This document shows, in pieces, positions 9,267-17,514 of a stretch of DNA of 64,000 bases. Where the stretch lies: contig LADZ01000019.1 in NCBI GenBank assembly GCA_000961845.1, positions 1-64,000 of the forward strand. Reading direction: 5' to 3'. Below the pieces are notes generated by a model. It saw nothing but the letters and a program-made list of their open reading frames with translations. It was not told the DNA's origin and searched no databases. Position numbers and translations under genes: made by a program. This DNA comes from Flavobacteriales bacterium BRH_c54. GTDB taxonomy: Bacteria; Bacteroidota; Bacteroidia; Flavobacteriales_E; Vicingaceae. Position 1 is the stretch's first letter. Each line of letters starts with the position of its first letter.

Positions 9267-10200
9267 TATTTTATTCATAGATAGTGTTCACCCTATTTTG
9301 GAAGAACGATTAATACAAATGGGATTTGTATGTGAACACGATTATACTTCCTCAAAAACAAGTATTGAAGAGCGTATTTCCAATTACATTGGCATTGTTA
9401 TCAGAAGCCGATTTACTATCGACAAGACTTTTTTAGATAATGCTGAAAACCTAAAATTTATAGCTCGCTCAGGTGCCGGATTAGAAAATATTGATGTTGC
9501 TTATGCCGCACAAAAAAATATTTCTGTTTTTAATTCTCCCGAAGGCAATAAAGATGCTGTTGGCGAACATGCTATTGGAATGTTACTGATGTTATTCAAC
9601 CAACTAAAACAAGGTGATGCTCAGGTGCGTCAAGGAATTTGGGATAGAGAAGCCAACCGAGGCATAGAATTTTCAGGTAAAACTGTTGGCATTTTAGGCT
9701 ACGGAAACATGGGAGAAGCATTGGCTAAAAAATTAGTCGGTTTCAATTGTAACGTAATCGCTTACGATAAGTATAAAAAAGACTTTGATGGTTTTTTTGT
9801 TGATGAAGTTTCCTTAAACGAGTTGTTTGAACAAACTGATATTTTAAGCATTCACCTACCACTTTCGGAAGAAACCAAACATTATGTAAATACTGCTTTT
9901 CTGAATAACTTTAAGAAAAACATTTACCTGATAAATACCGCTAGAGGAAACAATGTAAAAACTGACGATTTAATTCAAGCACTTCAATCGGGAAAAGTAT
10001 TGGGAGCTTGTTTGGATGTATTGGAATTTGAAAGCAAATCGTTTGAATTAGAACAAACCCACCACGAAGCATTTAACTACTTAAAAAATGCCGAAAATGT
10101 TATTCTTAGTCCGCATGTAGCTGGTTGGACGGTAGAGTCTTATAAAAAACTCTCTACTTTTTTAGCTGATAAAATTGAACTTTTCTTTTCTAAAAAATAA
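9259..10200 (+). CDS. D-isomer-specific 2-hydroxyacid dehydrogenase (phosphoglycerate dehydrogenase-like)
   Basis: This is a cytosolic NAD(P)-dependent dehydrogenase of 313 residues. The Rossmann motif GILGYGNMGEALAKKL lies near residue 143. The catalytic triad is Arg230 (NTARG), Glu257 (LDVLE) and His286 (SPHVAGW). The length matches short family members without the ACT regulatory domain of full SerA proteins. Substrate specificity (3-phosphoglycerate, hydroxypyruvate, lactate or other) cannot be read from the sequence, so I give no symbol. It overlaps mgtE by 8 bp; serC, the usual serine-pathway partner, is not next to it. Confidence 0.9.
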   Translation: MPNILFIDSVHPILEERLIQMGFVCEHDYTSSKTSIEERISNYIGIVIRSRFTIDKTFLDNAENLKFIARSGAGLENIDVAYAAQKNISVFNSPEGNKDAVGEHAIGMLLMLFNQLKQGDAQVRQGIWDREANRGIEFSGKTVGILGYGNMGEALAKKLVGFNCNVIAYDKYKKDFDGFFVDEVSLNELFEQTDILSIHLPLSEETKHYVNTAFLNNFKKNIYLINTARGNNVKTDDLIQALQSGKVLGACLDVLEFESKSFELEQTHHEAFNYLKNAENVILSPHVAGWTVESYKKLSTFLADKIELFFSKK

Positions 10201-10392
10201 TAATGCACATTAATCTTTTTTCTTTTATATGCTGACATTATGACTTTTGTTACAATTCCTTTCTGAAATAATGTCTTGCAATATAGGTAGTTATATGATT
10301 TTTATGTAATTTTTTCAGCATTTTTGTAATGGCAAAAAAATTGAGAATATCGTTAATAAAAATTAATTATTAACCTTTAAATATTATAAGCC

Positions 10393-10830
10393 ATGACAAT
10401 AGTAAAAAGAAACAACAGCGTTTTTCCATCTATTTGGAATGATTTTTTTAACGATGATTTTTTTAGAAACACTGGTTTAAGTGAAACAAGTGCCACAACA
10501 CCGGCCGTAAATATTAAAGAAAATGAGGAGAAATATACCATTGAGTTAGCAGCTCCTGGAAAAAAGAAAGATGATTTTAACATTAAATTAGATCAGAACC
10601 TTTTAACCATTTCTTCAGAAGAAAAATCCGAAAGCACTGAAGAGAAAAAAGATGAAAACTACACTAGAAGAGAATACAGGTACAGTTCATTCTCAAGATC
10701 ATTTACCCTACCCGATGCTGCAGATAACGAAAAAATTTCTGCTCATTATAAAGATGGAGTTTTAAGTATAGAAATCAATAAAAAAGAAGAGGCTAAAGTA
10801 AAACCAACTCGTTTTATAGAAATTTCTTAA
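10393..10830 (+). CDS. Small heat-shock protein, Hsp20/alpha-crystallin family
   Basis: This ATP-independent cytosolic holdase has 145 residues. The alpha-crystallin domain spans about residues 36-138, with AAPGKKKDDFNIKLDQNLLTI and the C-terminal GVLSIEINK strand, a variant of the conserved A-x-x-x-n-GVL signature. It is followed by a short tail. A perfect hairpin begins at its stop codon. The 192 bp upstream contain no TAnnTTTG box; a weak sigma-54-like match (TGGCA, 6 bases, TTG) is at 10330-10344, so an alternative factor is possible but unproven. It heads a group with a lipoprotein and the CbpA/CbpM chaperones. Confidence 0.94.
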   Translation: MTIVKRNNSVFPSIWNDFFNDDFFRNTGLSETSATTPAVNIKENEEKYTIELAAPGKKKDDFNIKLDQNLLTISSEEKSESTEEKKDENYTRREYRYSSFSRSFTLPDAADNEKISAHYKDGVLSIEINKKEEAKVKPTRFIEIS

Positions 10831-10860
10831 ATAGTGCATGAATGGTTCATGCACTATTTA
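10829..10860 (+). terminator. Hairpin terminator after hsp20
   Basis: A perfect 14-bp stem (10829-10842 with 10846-10859) with a 3-base loop begins at the hsp20 stop codon; the 3' arm ends in TTT. It separates hsp20 from the lipoprotein gene. An ATG at 10842 inside this stem is not a plausible start. Confidence 0.8.
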
Positions 10861-10880
10861 ACTTAAAAAACAAAATAGTC

Positions 10881-11372
10881 ATGAAAAAAATAGCATTAAT
10901 ATCATTCTTAGTATTTTCAATATTATCTTGTAATGCTCAAGAAAATGAAAAAGATAAATTAAATACAAAAAAAACTCCTAAAGAAAGTTGGAGTGTGAAT
11001 AAAGAAATAGACAAAGACGATAATATTACAAAATACGATTCCGTTTATACATGGTCGTATTCATTAGCAAATGGAGATAGTAATACGGTAAATTTAGATA
11101 GTGTAATGCAATCGTTTGATGATTATATAAAAAATAATTCATTATTCGATTGGAGCGAGCACTTTTCATTCTTCCCTAAAAATGACTCCTTGCTTATGGA
11201 CAATTTTTTTAAAGAAGACTATTTTTTAAACCAATGGAATCAACTTGATTTTAATATTGACAAAATGATGCATGAAATGGATTCTTTAAGAAATGAGTTC
11301 TTAGAAAAACAATATCCGGAATTAATAGAATCGAAAAAAGAAAAAAATAATCATAAAATTATCGCTCATTAA
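10881..11372 (+). CDS. Lipoprotein of unknown function in a chaperone cluster
   Basis: I do not recognise a named family. The 163-residue product begins with a lipoprotein signal peptide (MKKIALISFLVFSILSC, acylated Cys17), so it is probably membrane-anchored on the periplasmic side. The mature part is charged and rich in Asp, Lys, Asn and Trp/Phe. It contains a W-S-V-N-K-E...YDSVYTWSYS stretch, then a helical segment with Met/Phe/Leu heptads (about 85-150). The frame could start at 10842, but that codon is inside the hsp20 terminator and would bury the signal peptide, so I use 10881. It sits between hsp20 and cbpA, which suggests an envelope-stress role (inference). Confidence 0.75.
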   Translation: MKKIALISFLVFSILSCNAQENEKDKLNTKKTPKESWSVNKEIDKDDNITKYDSVYTWSYSLANGDSNTVNLDSVMQSFDDYIKNNSLFDWSEHFSFFPKNDSLLMDNFFKEDYFLNQWNQLDFNIDKMMHEMDSLRNEFLEKQYPELIESKKEKNNHKIIAH

Positions 11373-11429
11373 CATTAAGTTGCACTATGATAAATAAACT
11401 AAAACTAATACAAAAAATGGTTAACTTAT

Positions 11430-11460
11430 AAAACTCCAACAAAAACTGTTGGAGTTTTTT
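11430..11460 (+). terminator. Rho-independent terminator before cbpA
   Basis: A 12-bp perfect stem (11430-11441 with 11447-11458) is followed by a T run. It closes the lipoprotein transcript 17 bp before cbpA. Confidence 0.8.
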
Positions 11461-11476
11461 ACACACAAAAGACAAC

Positions 11477-12376
11477 ATGGAATTCATAGATTATTATAAG
11501 ATATTAGGGTTAAACAAAAATGCCTCATCAGACGATATAAAAAAAGCCTATCGTAAATTAGCTAGAAAATATCATCCTGACCTAAACCCCAATAATGATA
11601 CTGCTAAAAAACAGTTTCAACAAATAAATGAAGCAAATGAGGTATTAAGTGATCCTGAAAAAAGAAAAAAGTACGACCAATACGGAAAAGACTGGAAACA
11701 TGCAGATGAATTTGAAAAAGCTCATCAGCAACAAAAAAAACAAAATTACTCACAAGGAAATAAAGAATATTTTGCCCATGATTTTGAAGGAAGTGGTTTT
11801 TCTGACTTTTTTGAATCGCTTTTTGGAAATACAAATAAGTTTCGTACACAAAACCAGTCTACTCAATTTAAAGGAGATGACTATAAAGCAACTCTTCAAT
11901 TAAATTTAACAGATATTTTAACTACTCAAAAACAAACTTTAGAGCTTGGTGGTAAAAAAATTCGCTTAACCATTCCCGCAGGTGTTGAAGATGGTCAAAC
12001 CATTAAAATTAAAAGTTATGGAGCTGAAGGTTACAATGGTGGTCCGAAAGGAGATTTATATATAACATTCCATATTGTTAACAATACCGATTTTAAACGT
12101 GTGGGAAATAATTTATACAAAAAAATTGATGTCGATTTATATAAAGCCATTTTGGGCGGATCTATACAAATAGATACATTAACAGGAAAAGTAAAATTAA
12201 ATGTATCCCCTGGTACTCAAAACGGAACAAAAATAAAACTAAAAGGAAAAGGAATGCCCACCTATAAGAAAGAAAACAGTTATGGAGATTTGTATATCAC
12301 CTATAATATAATCATCCCTAAAAACTTAAGTAACAAAGAAAAAGAATTATTTACTGAACTTTCTAAAATGAAATAA
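11477..12376 (+). CDS. cbpA: DnaJ-family co-chaperone, CbpA type
   Basis: CbpA stimulates the ATPase of DnaK and delivers substrates to it in the cytosol. The J domain is residues 4-68 with the essential HPD motif at 33-35. The middle is Gln/Lys/Gly/Phe-rich. There is no Cys4 zinc-finger domain, which separates CbpA from DnaJ. Two beta-rich substrate-binding domains follow (about 125-290, with [15 protein letters not shown] and [11 protein letters not shown]). At 299 residues it has the usual CbpA length. The CbpM-like modulator starts 2 bp after its stop, the classic pairing, which supports CbpA over DnaJ. Confidence 0.93.
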   Translation: MEFIDYYKILGLNKNASSDDIKKAYRKLARKYHPDLNPNNDTAKKQFQQINEANEVLSDPEKRKKYDQYGKDWKHADEFEKAHQQQKKQNYSQGNKEYFAHDFEGSGFSDFFESLFGNTNKFRTQNQSTQFKGDDYKATLQLNLTDILTTQKQTLELGGKKIRLTIPAGVEDGQTIKIKSYGAEGYNGGPKGDLYITFHIVNNTDFKRVGNNLYKKIDVDLYKAILGGSIQIDTLTGKVKLNVSPGTQNGTKIKLKGKGMPTYKKENSYGDLYITYNIIIPKNLSNKEKELFTELSKMK

Positions 12377-12378
12377 TC

Positions 12379-12669
12379 ATGAGTAAAAAACAATATATAT
12401 TATTAGATAAATTTTGCCGACATACAAATATCAGCGATGTTTTTCTTAAAGAACTCATTGAATTTGATATGATTTCACACCAACAAATAGATGATACATT
12501 CTACTTACTCGAAGACGAGATTGACACAATTGAACGTATGTTTCGTTTACACCAAGATTTTGGAATAAACACACAGGGATTAGATATTATTAATGAAATG
12601 TTGCTTCGAATTGAAGAAATGGAAAGCGAAATTCTGTATTTAAAAAAACGTTTGAGTTTATATGAATAA
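12379..12669 (+). CDS. CbpM-like chaperone modulator (MerR-like helical family)
   Basis: The 96-residue protein follows cbpA by 2 bp. CbpM proteins bind the J domain of CbpA and block its action on DnaK. The sequence fits that family: a short N-terminal part with FCRHTNISDVFLKEL, a helix-turn-helix-like middle, a region around ERMFRLHQDFGINTQGLDII that resembles CbpM, and a C-terminal coiled coil (about 70-95). The family call rests on these features and on gene order. It converges with the SPOR protein across 11 bp, with no separate terminator. Confidence 0.85.
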   Translation: MSKKQYILLDKFCRHTNISDVFLKELIEFDMISHQQIDDTFYLLEDEIDTIERMFRLHQDFGINTQGLDIINEMLLRIEEMESEILYLKKRLSLYE

Positions 12670-12680
12670 TGTTGAAGTCA

Positions 12681-13718
12681 TTACATTTCCAAAATCCAAG
12701 CTTTACTATTGTCAGATTTTGCTAATGCCAACGCATCTAAAGCTTGTTGTCTGGTAGAATGACTGTTGTAACTAACCGTCCATAAACCTTTTCTTTTACC
12801 AACTATCCAAGCATCAAAACCTTTATTTTTTAGCTGTTTTACCATTTTGTTAGCATTTTTCTTTTCAGAAAAACATCCTGCAATAATATGGTAACGTAAA
12901 TGGGTTTTAGTAATAACCACTTTTGTGGTATCCACCTCAGTAATATATTTATTTGTTAAAGCAATAGTTACAGGTTGCTCATCTTTTAACCAAGAAAAAG
13001 TAAGATACTTTTCATCTTCAGTAACTTTATTAATGCTTTCTTTTAAAGAAAGAACATCATCATGCTCAAAAGTTGTCAACTCTGTTCTGGGTGAGTAAGT
13101 GGCTGCTTTTTCCTCCGCAAATGGATTTAATTTGGCGTAATTAATATTTTGTGACAGATTATATTTTGAAGGTATCCAAAAAGCTAAAAACCCTAAAGGA
13201 ATAATAATAGCAGCAGCTGCAGCCCATTTTCTAACACTACTTTTATGTTGAGGAAGCGTTTTTACTTGTTCAGCAATTTTTTCCTCGTAGTTCTTTCTCT
13301 TTATAGGACTAACTTGTATTGGTGTTAATCCATAAGAAGAAAGTAAATAGTTTTCACTTAGTGATGGTTCAAAATGAATTCTATTTTCATTATCCATTAC
13401 AAAAGCGCCAATATCTCCAAGAGTAACCTCTTTATTCGTTCTCAATTTTGTTTTTGTAGCTAAAACAAATGCTTCAATTTCTTTTAATGCTTCATCATAA
13501 CTTATGTTTTCTTTTTTAGAAACATAATGAGTAAGTAACCCATCATTAGCAATTAAGTTCTTATTAAAAGAAATTTGCTTAGATGGCGGATGAAATTTAT
13601 GCTGAACTGTTTGAATATAAGCTGGCTTATAATTGCATACAAACCCTCCAAAATTTGGTAGAATCACACACTCATGGTGAAAAAGCAACTGACTTATATG
13701 TACTGAAATATCCAACAT
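12681..13718 (-). CDS. HU-CCDC81/SPOR-domain membrane protein
   Basis: This 345-residue protein combines two N-terminal HU-like domains of the prokaryotic CCDC81 type (about residues 1-130, opening with LLFHHECVILPNFGGFV), one membrane helix (about 165-182, AAAAAIIIPLGFLAFWI), a linker, and a C-terminal SPOR domain (about 270-345, starting YHIIAGCFSEKKNANKMV). SPOR domains bind denuded septal peptidoglycan. The topology puts the HU part in the cytosol and SPOR in the periplasm, as in many Bacteroidota proteins thought to act at the division site. No DNA-binding claim can be made from sequence. kdsB lies upstream on the same strand. Confidence 0.88.
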   Translation of the reverse strand: MLDISVHISQLLFHHECVILPNFGGFVCNYKPAYIQTVQHKFHPPSKQISFNKNLIANDGLLTHYVSKKENISYDEALKEIEAFVLATKTKLRTNKEVTLGDIGAFVMDNENRIHFEPSLSENYLLSSYGLTPIQVSPIKRKNYEEKIAEQVKTLPQHKSSVRKWAAAAAIIIPLGFLAFWIPSKYNLSQNINYAKLNPFAEEKAATYSPRTELTTFEHDDVLSLKESINKVTEDEKYLTFSWLKDEQPVTIALTNKYITEVDTTKVVITKTHLRYHIIAGCFSEKKNANKMVKQLKNKGFDAWIVGKRKGLWTVSYNSHSTRQQALDALALAKSDNSKAWILEM

Positions 13719-13789
13719 AACAACTTACGAAGTTATAAATTTTTAAAAGAAAACAACCGTTAGTTTTAAAAGATTTTTTGATTGTCGGT

Positions 13790-14515
13790 TCAAATCAGGT
13801 TCAAATCTTCAGGAACATCAATAGAAATAGCTTCATGGAAAGTTTCTTTCACTTTAATTTTATAGCCATTTTCTAACCATCGCAACTGCTCCAAGCCTTC
13901 AGCTTTTTCTAAGCTTGACATAGGTAATTGAGTAATTGCTTTCAACACCTCAGCTCTATAGCCATAAATACCAATATGTTTAAAAAATGTTTGGTGATTT
14001 AACCACCCTTTTTCCTCTACTCCCCTTAAAAAAGGCAAGGTTTGGCGACTGAAATACAAGGCAAAATCATCAACAGATTTAATTACTTTAGGTTTATTGA
14101 TATTAAAAAGCTCTTCTTGCTTGGTTATTTTCTTACCTAAGGTAGCAATATCAGTTTTCAAATCTTCAAAACAGCTGCCAACTTCATCAATTTGTTCAGG
14201 GTTGATATAAGGTTCGTCTCCTTGAACATTTATTACCACATCATAGTCTGCATCTAGTTTGTTCAACACTTCAGCACATCTGTCTGTCCCACTTTGGTGA
14301 ACCGTATCTGTATAAACTACTTTGAAATTTAATGCTTGTGCATGGTTGTAAATTCTTTCATCATCGGTAGCAATAATTACATCACTTAAACAAGTAGCCT
14401 TTTTGGCTTGCTCATACACTCTTTGTATCATCGATTTTCCTTTAATCTCTACCAATGGCTTTCCCGGAAACCTTGTAGATGCGTATCGAGATGGAATGAT
14501 GCCTAAAATTTTCAT
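13790..14515 (-). CDS. kdsB: CMP-KDO synthetase (3-deoxy-manno-octulosonate cytidylyltransferase)
   Basis: KdsB activates KDO with CTP in the cytosol for lipopolysaccharide inner-core synthesis. The 241-residue product starts MKILGIIPSRYASTRFPGKP, the N-terminal nucleotide-binding signature. It continues with ATDDERIY, GTDRCAEV, INVQGDEPYI and the HIGIYGYR segment, all family motifs. A longer frame begins at 14665 but its 50 extra residues are not family-like and reach into the intergenic space shared with the amidohydrolase, so the ATG at 14515 is used. Its presence implies a KDO-containing outer membrane. Confidence 0.95.
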   Translation of the reverse strand: MKILGIIPSRYASTRFPGKPLVEIKGKSMIQRVYEQAKKATCLSDVIIATDDERIYNHAQALNFKVVYTDTVHQSGTDRCAEVLNKLDADYDVVINVQGDEPYINPEQIDEVGSCFEDLKTDIATLGKKITKQEELFNINKPKVIKSVDDFALYFSRQTLPFLRGVEEKGWLNHQTFFKHIGIYGYRAEVLKAITQLPMSSLEKAEGLEQLRWLENGYKIKVKETFHEAISIDVPEDLNLI

Positions 14516-14618
14516 GTGTCTATTATAATTGAAGTTGTAAAAATAGTACTTTTCATCAGTAAATAATAATTTTAAAGTGTCACCGCTAACCTCCGTATAA
14601 GTTTTACATTCGTTTTTG

Positions 14619-14626
14619 TAAGTTTG
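14619..14626 (+). promoter_or_regulatory. -7 box upstream of the amidohydrolase
   Basis: TAAGTTTG matches TAnnTTTG and lies 57 bases before the ATG at 14684. There is no convincing -33 element. Confidence 0.35.
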
Positions 14627-14683
14627 CAAATGAAAAATTGATGTCGGTTTAAAAAAATAAAACAAATCATTAAAAATAAACTA

Positions 14684-15850
14684 ATGCACAAAATAACTGC
14701 CGACTATATTTTTACAGGAAATGCTGCTCCAATAAAAAACGGCATCATCCTTATTAAAAATGATGGAACTATAATAGATATTATCGATCCAAAAAATTCA
14801 ACCCTAAGTTTTGATAATGTAAAAAAATATGAAGGTGTTATTTGTCCAGGATTTATAAATACACATTGTCATTTAGAGCTTTCGTATCTTAAAAATGAAA
14901 TACCACAAAAGACAACCTTACCTGGATTTGTTAAAGAATTAGTACAAAAAAGAAACAACTTTTCTGAAAAAGAAAGACAAGCAGCTATTAATAAGGCAGA
15001 GCAAGAAATGATAGAAAATGGAATTGTGGCTGTAGGCGATATTGCTAACGGAAATAGTACTTTTCAGCTAAAAGCAAAACACAACATTTATTACCATACT
15101 TTTTTAGAAGTTTTTGAAATAGACGATGAATTAGCCAAAAGTGCCTTTGATAAAGTAGCACAATTAAAAGCTACTTATTTTAATAAAAATCAAATCAGCA
15201 TTGTTCCTCATGCTCCTTATTCTGTTTCAAAATCGTTATTAAAACTTATTGTTTCTCAAGAAAATACTATTTTCACTATTCACAACCAAGAGACTGATTC
15301 TGAGAAAGCTTTTTTTAAAGAAAAATCAGGGAAATTATATGAACAAATGGCTGCTTTTAATCCTAAAGTAGCCACTTGGGAAAATCAAAAAGACGGCTCT
15401 TTAGCACATTATCTTCCTTATTTTAAAAATGCAACATCGCTTTTATTAGTTCACAATACGTATACAACAAAAGATGATATTGCTTATGCTAAAGAACAAA
15501 ACATTCCTATTTATTGGTGTTTTTGTCCCAAAGCCAATTTATACATAGAAAACACACTGCCTGATTTTACTTTGTTTGAAAACGAAAATTGCACAATAGG
15601 TACCGATAGTTTAGCCAGTAATGATACACTTTCTGTGTTAGAAGAGTTAAAAGTGATTACTGAAAATACCCCAATCTCATTAGAAAAACTCATCAAATGG
15701 TCAACCTACAATGGAGCAAAATACCTCAATATTGAAAGTCAATTTGGCTCAATTACTAAAGAAAAAAAACCGGGAATAAACTTGCTGACTAACATCAACT
15801 TAGAAGAATTAAAACTAACTCAAGACAGCTCTATTGTAAAACTTTATTAA
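14684..15850 (+). CDS. Metal-dependent amidohydrolase (cytosine deaminase/chlorohydrolase class)
   Basis: The 388-residue enzyme belongs to the amidohydrolase superfamily. The metal site shows PGFINTHCHLELS (His61, His63), a third histidine in VPHAPYSVSK, IHNQET, and the catalytic Asp in IGTDSLASND near residue 310. This class deaminates or dechlorinates nucleobase-like substrates, and aminofutalosine deaminases of the alternative menaquinone route are close relatives, but neither substrate can be assigned from the sequence. It has a separate promoter and is divergent from kdsB; ctaB starts 66 bp downstream with its own -7 box. Confidence 0.88.
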   Translation: MHKITADYIFTGNAAPIKNGIILIKNDGTIIDIIDPKNSTLSFDNVKKYEGVICPGFINTHCHLELSYLKNEIPQKTTLPGFVKELVQKRNNFSEKERQAAINKAEQEMIENGIVAVGDIANGNSTFQLKAKHNIYYHTFLEVFEIDDELAKSAFDKVAQLKATYFNKNQISIVPHAPYSVSKSLLKLIVSQENTIFTIHNQETDSEKAFFKEKSGKLYEQMAAFNPKVATWENQKDGSLAHYLPYFKNATSLLLVHNTYTTKDDIAYAKEQNIPIYWCFCPKANLYIENTLPDFTLFENENCTIGTDSLASNDTLSVLEELKVITENTPISLEKLIKWSTYNGAKYLNIESQFGSITKEKKPGINLLTNINLEELKLTQDSSIVKLY

Positions 15851-15880
15851 AGCTTATAATATATAAATAGTTAATTTTTA

Positions 15881-15888
15881 TATTTTTG
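15881..15888 (+). promoter_or_regulatory. -7 box of the ctaB-DUF420 pair
   Basis: TATTTTTG matches TAnnTTTG, 28 bases before the ctaB ATG. No matching -33 TTG at the right spacing is apparent. Confidence 0.5.
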
Positions 15889-15916
15889 TACACTCAACTA
15901 AAACTAAAAAACAAAC

Positions 15917-16804
15917 ATGAGTCAAGCAAAAACAAAAATAGCTGCACTTCCTTTAGCTGGAAGAATTGTAAGCTATGCTCATTTGTTTAAATTAAGACTT
16001 ACCTCTTATGTTGTTTTATCAGCTGTTTTAGGTTATTTTATAGGAGTTCAAACCATTAATTACACCATACTCTTTTGGTTAATCTTAGGTGGTTTTTTAA
16101 TTACTGCAAGTTCAAACGCTCTAAACCAAATTTTAGAAAAAGATACTGACAAACTAATGAAGAGGACTCAATGCAGACCACTTCCTGACGAAAAAATGTC
16201 AGTTGTCCATGCTTCCATAATTTCACTCTTAATGGGAGTTGTTGGTGTGTTTATTTTATGGTTTGGTATTAATCCACTAAGTGGTATTTTAGGTGCTTTA
16301 GCTATAGTAACCTATGCAGGAATTTACACTCCTCTAAAAAGAATTACCACCTATTCTGTTTTTGTTGGAGCTTTCCCAGGAGCTATTCCTCCAATGTTGG
16401 GATGGGTTGCTGCAACAGGTTTTTTTAGCTTAGAAGCAGGAATTTTATTTGCGCTTCAATTTCTATGGCAATTTCCTCATTTTTGGGCTATAGCTTGGAA
16501 ATTAGATAATGATTACAAAAAAGCGGAATTAAAAATGTTACCTTTCAACAAAAAAAACAAAACGACTTCTATAATTATTCTTTTAAGTGCTTTAGTGTTA
16601 TTTAGTGGAAGCTTTTTACCTGAATATTTTAATATCTCCGGAAGAATTGCAACTATAACACTTTTTATACTTGCTGCACTAATGGTTTATCCGGCAATAA
16701 AGTTGGTAAAAACACAAGATGATAAATATGCCCTAAAGATAATGTTAATGTCTTACCTTTATCTTGTGTCATCATTAGCTATTCTTTTAATAGATAAAAA
16801 CTAA
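15917..16804 (+). CDS. ctaB: Protoheme IX farnesyltransferase (heme o synthase)
   Basis: CtaB attaches a farnesyl group to protoheme in the inner membrane, giving heme o, the precursor of heme a for cytochrome oxidase. The 295-residue polytopic protein has the UbiA-family prenyl-diphosphate site in N-Q-I-L-E-K-D-T-D with MKRTQCRPL following, and the second polar loop LDNDYKKAELKMLP. Eight or nine membrane helices are predicted by eye. It is not within the cox operon at 58.8-63.5 kb but about 42 kb away, paired with a DUF420 protein, which is also linked to oxidase assembly. Confidence 0.95.
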   Translation: MSQAKTKIAALPLAGRIVSYAHLFKLRLTSYVVLSAVLGYFIGVQTINYTILFWLILGGFLITASSNALNQILEKDTDKLMKRTQCRPLPDEKMSVVHASIISLLMGVVGVFILWFGINPLSGILGALAIVTYAGIYTPLKRITTYSVFVGAFPGAIPPMLGWVAATGFFSLEAGILFALQFLWQFPHFWAIAWKLDNDYKKAELKMLPFNKKNKTTSIIILLSALVLFSGSFLPEYFNISGRIATITLFILAALMVYPAIKLVKTQDDKYALKIMLMSYLYLVSSLAILLIDKN

Positions 16805-16809
16805 TAGAT

Positions 16810-17316
16810 TTGAAGAACAAAACACTTATCATTGTTATTTCAATTGCATTACCTTTAGCGGTTGCTATTTTGTTTAACGTTAAACTTCCTAATATAGAAC
16901 CTCTTAGTTTTCTCCCCCCCATTTACGCAGGAATTAATTCCGTTACTGTTTTCACTTTACTATTTGCTGTAATAGCCATAAAAAAAGGCAATAGAAAAGT
17001 CCATGAATTTTTAATGAAAATTAGCTTGGCATTGTCTGCTGTGTTTTTGATAATGTATGTAGCTTACCATATCACCTCAGACCCAACAAAATTTGGTGGA
17101 GATGAGTCAACAAAAATCATTTACTTAGTTATACTAATTTCTCATATTATATTATCTGTAACTATTATCCCTTTAGTATTAATAACCTACAATAGAGCAC
17201 TTTTACAAGAATTTGATAAACATAAAAAAATAGCACGTATAACATTCCCATTATGGCTATATGTGGCAATTTCAGGTGTTATCGTTTATTGGATGATTTC
17301 ACCATATTACGTTTAA
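16810..17316 (+). CDS. DUF420 membrane protein, probable cytochrome oxidase assembly factor
   Basis: The 168-residue protein has about five hydrophobic segments and starts with TTG five bases after ctaB; no in-frame ATG lies nearby. DUF420 includes YozB/CtaM of Firmicutes, which is needed for maturation of heme-A oxidases. Conserved features here are the VHEFLMKISLALSAVFLIMY helix, AYHIT, a helix with LISHIILSV and the Trp/Tyr-rich last helix (PLWLYVAISGVIVYW). Histidines inside membrane segments could bind heme or copper. Its coupling to ctaB supports a role in oxidase assembly (inference). Nothing recognisable lies in the next 150 bp. Confidence 0.85.
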   Translation: MKNKTLIIVISIALPLAVAILFNVKLPNIEPLSFLPPIYAGINSVTVFTLLFAVIAIKKGNRKVHEFLMKISLALSAVFLIMYVAYHITSDPTKFGGDESTKIIYLVILISHIILSVTIIPLVLITYNRALLQEFDKHKKIARITFPLWLYVAISGVIVYWMISPYYV

Positions 17317-17474
17317 AAATCTTACTTATTGGCATGATTTTTTATTGCCTTTATAAATAAATTGTATTTTTAAGTCCTTAGTTTGAAACTTTTTAATTTT
17401 TGAATCGTTAAAGTACAGTGTTGATTTTTGTCGATTAATATGACGCATTAATCTAAAAGATTTTATTTATTTGT

Positions 17475-17482
17475 TATTTTTG
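17475..17482 (+). promoter_or_regulatory. -7 box of the YwqK-type gene
   Basis: TATTTTTG matches TAnnTTTG, 32 bases before the ATG at 17515. There is no good -33 element. Confidence 0.45.
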
Positions 17483-17514
17483 TTTAAATTTACGTTCCAT
17501 TAAACTTCATTTTA

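Noticed and set aside
10330-10344. Sigma-54 promoter for hsp20
   Set aside because: TGGCA, 6 bases, TTG matches the -24 part, but the -12 GC is GA; too weak to list as a feature.
10842-10880. Upstream ATG for the lipoprotein at 10881
   Set aside because: It is inside the perfect hairpin that ends hsp20 and would place 13 residues before the signal peptide.
11649-11903. Plus-strand frame of 84 codons inside cbpA
   Set aside because: It overlaps the J-domain protein in another frame and is Lys/Asn-rich low-complexity sequence, not a gene.
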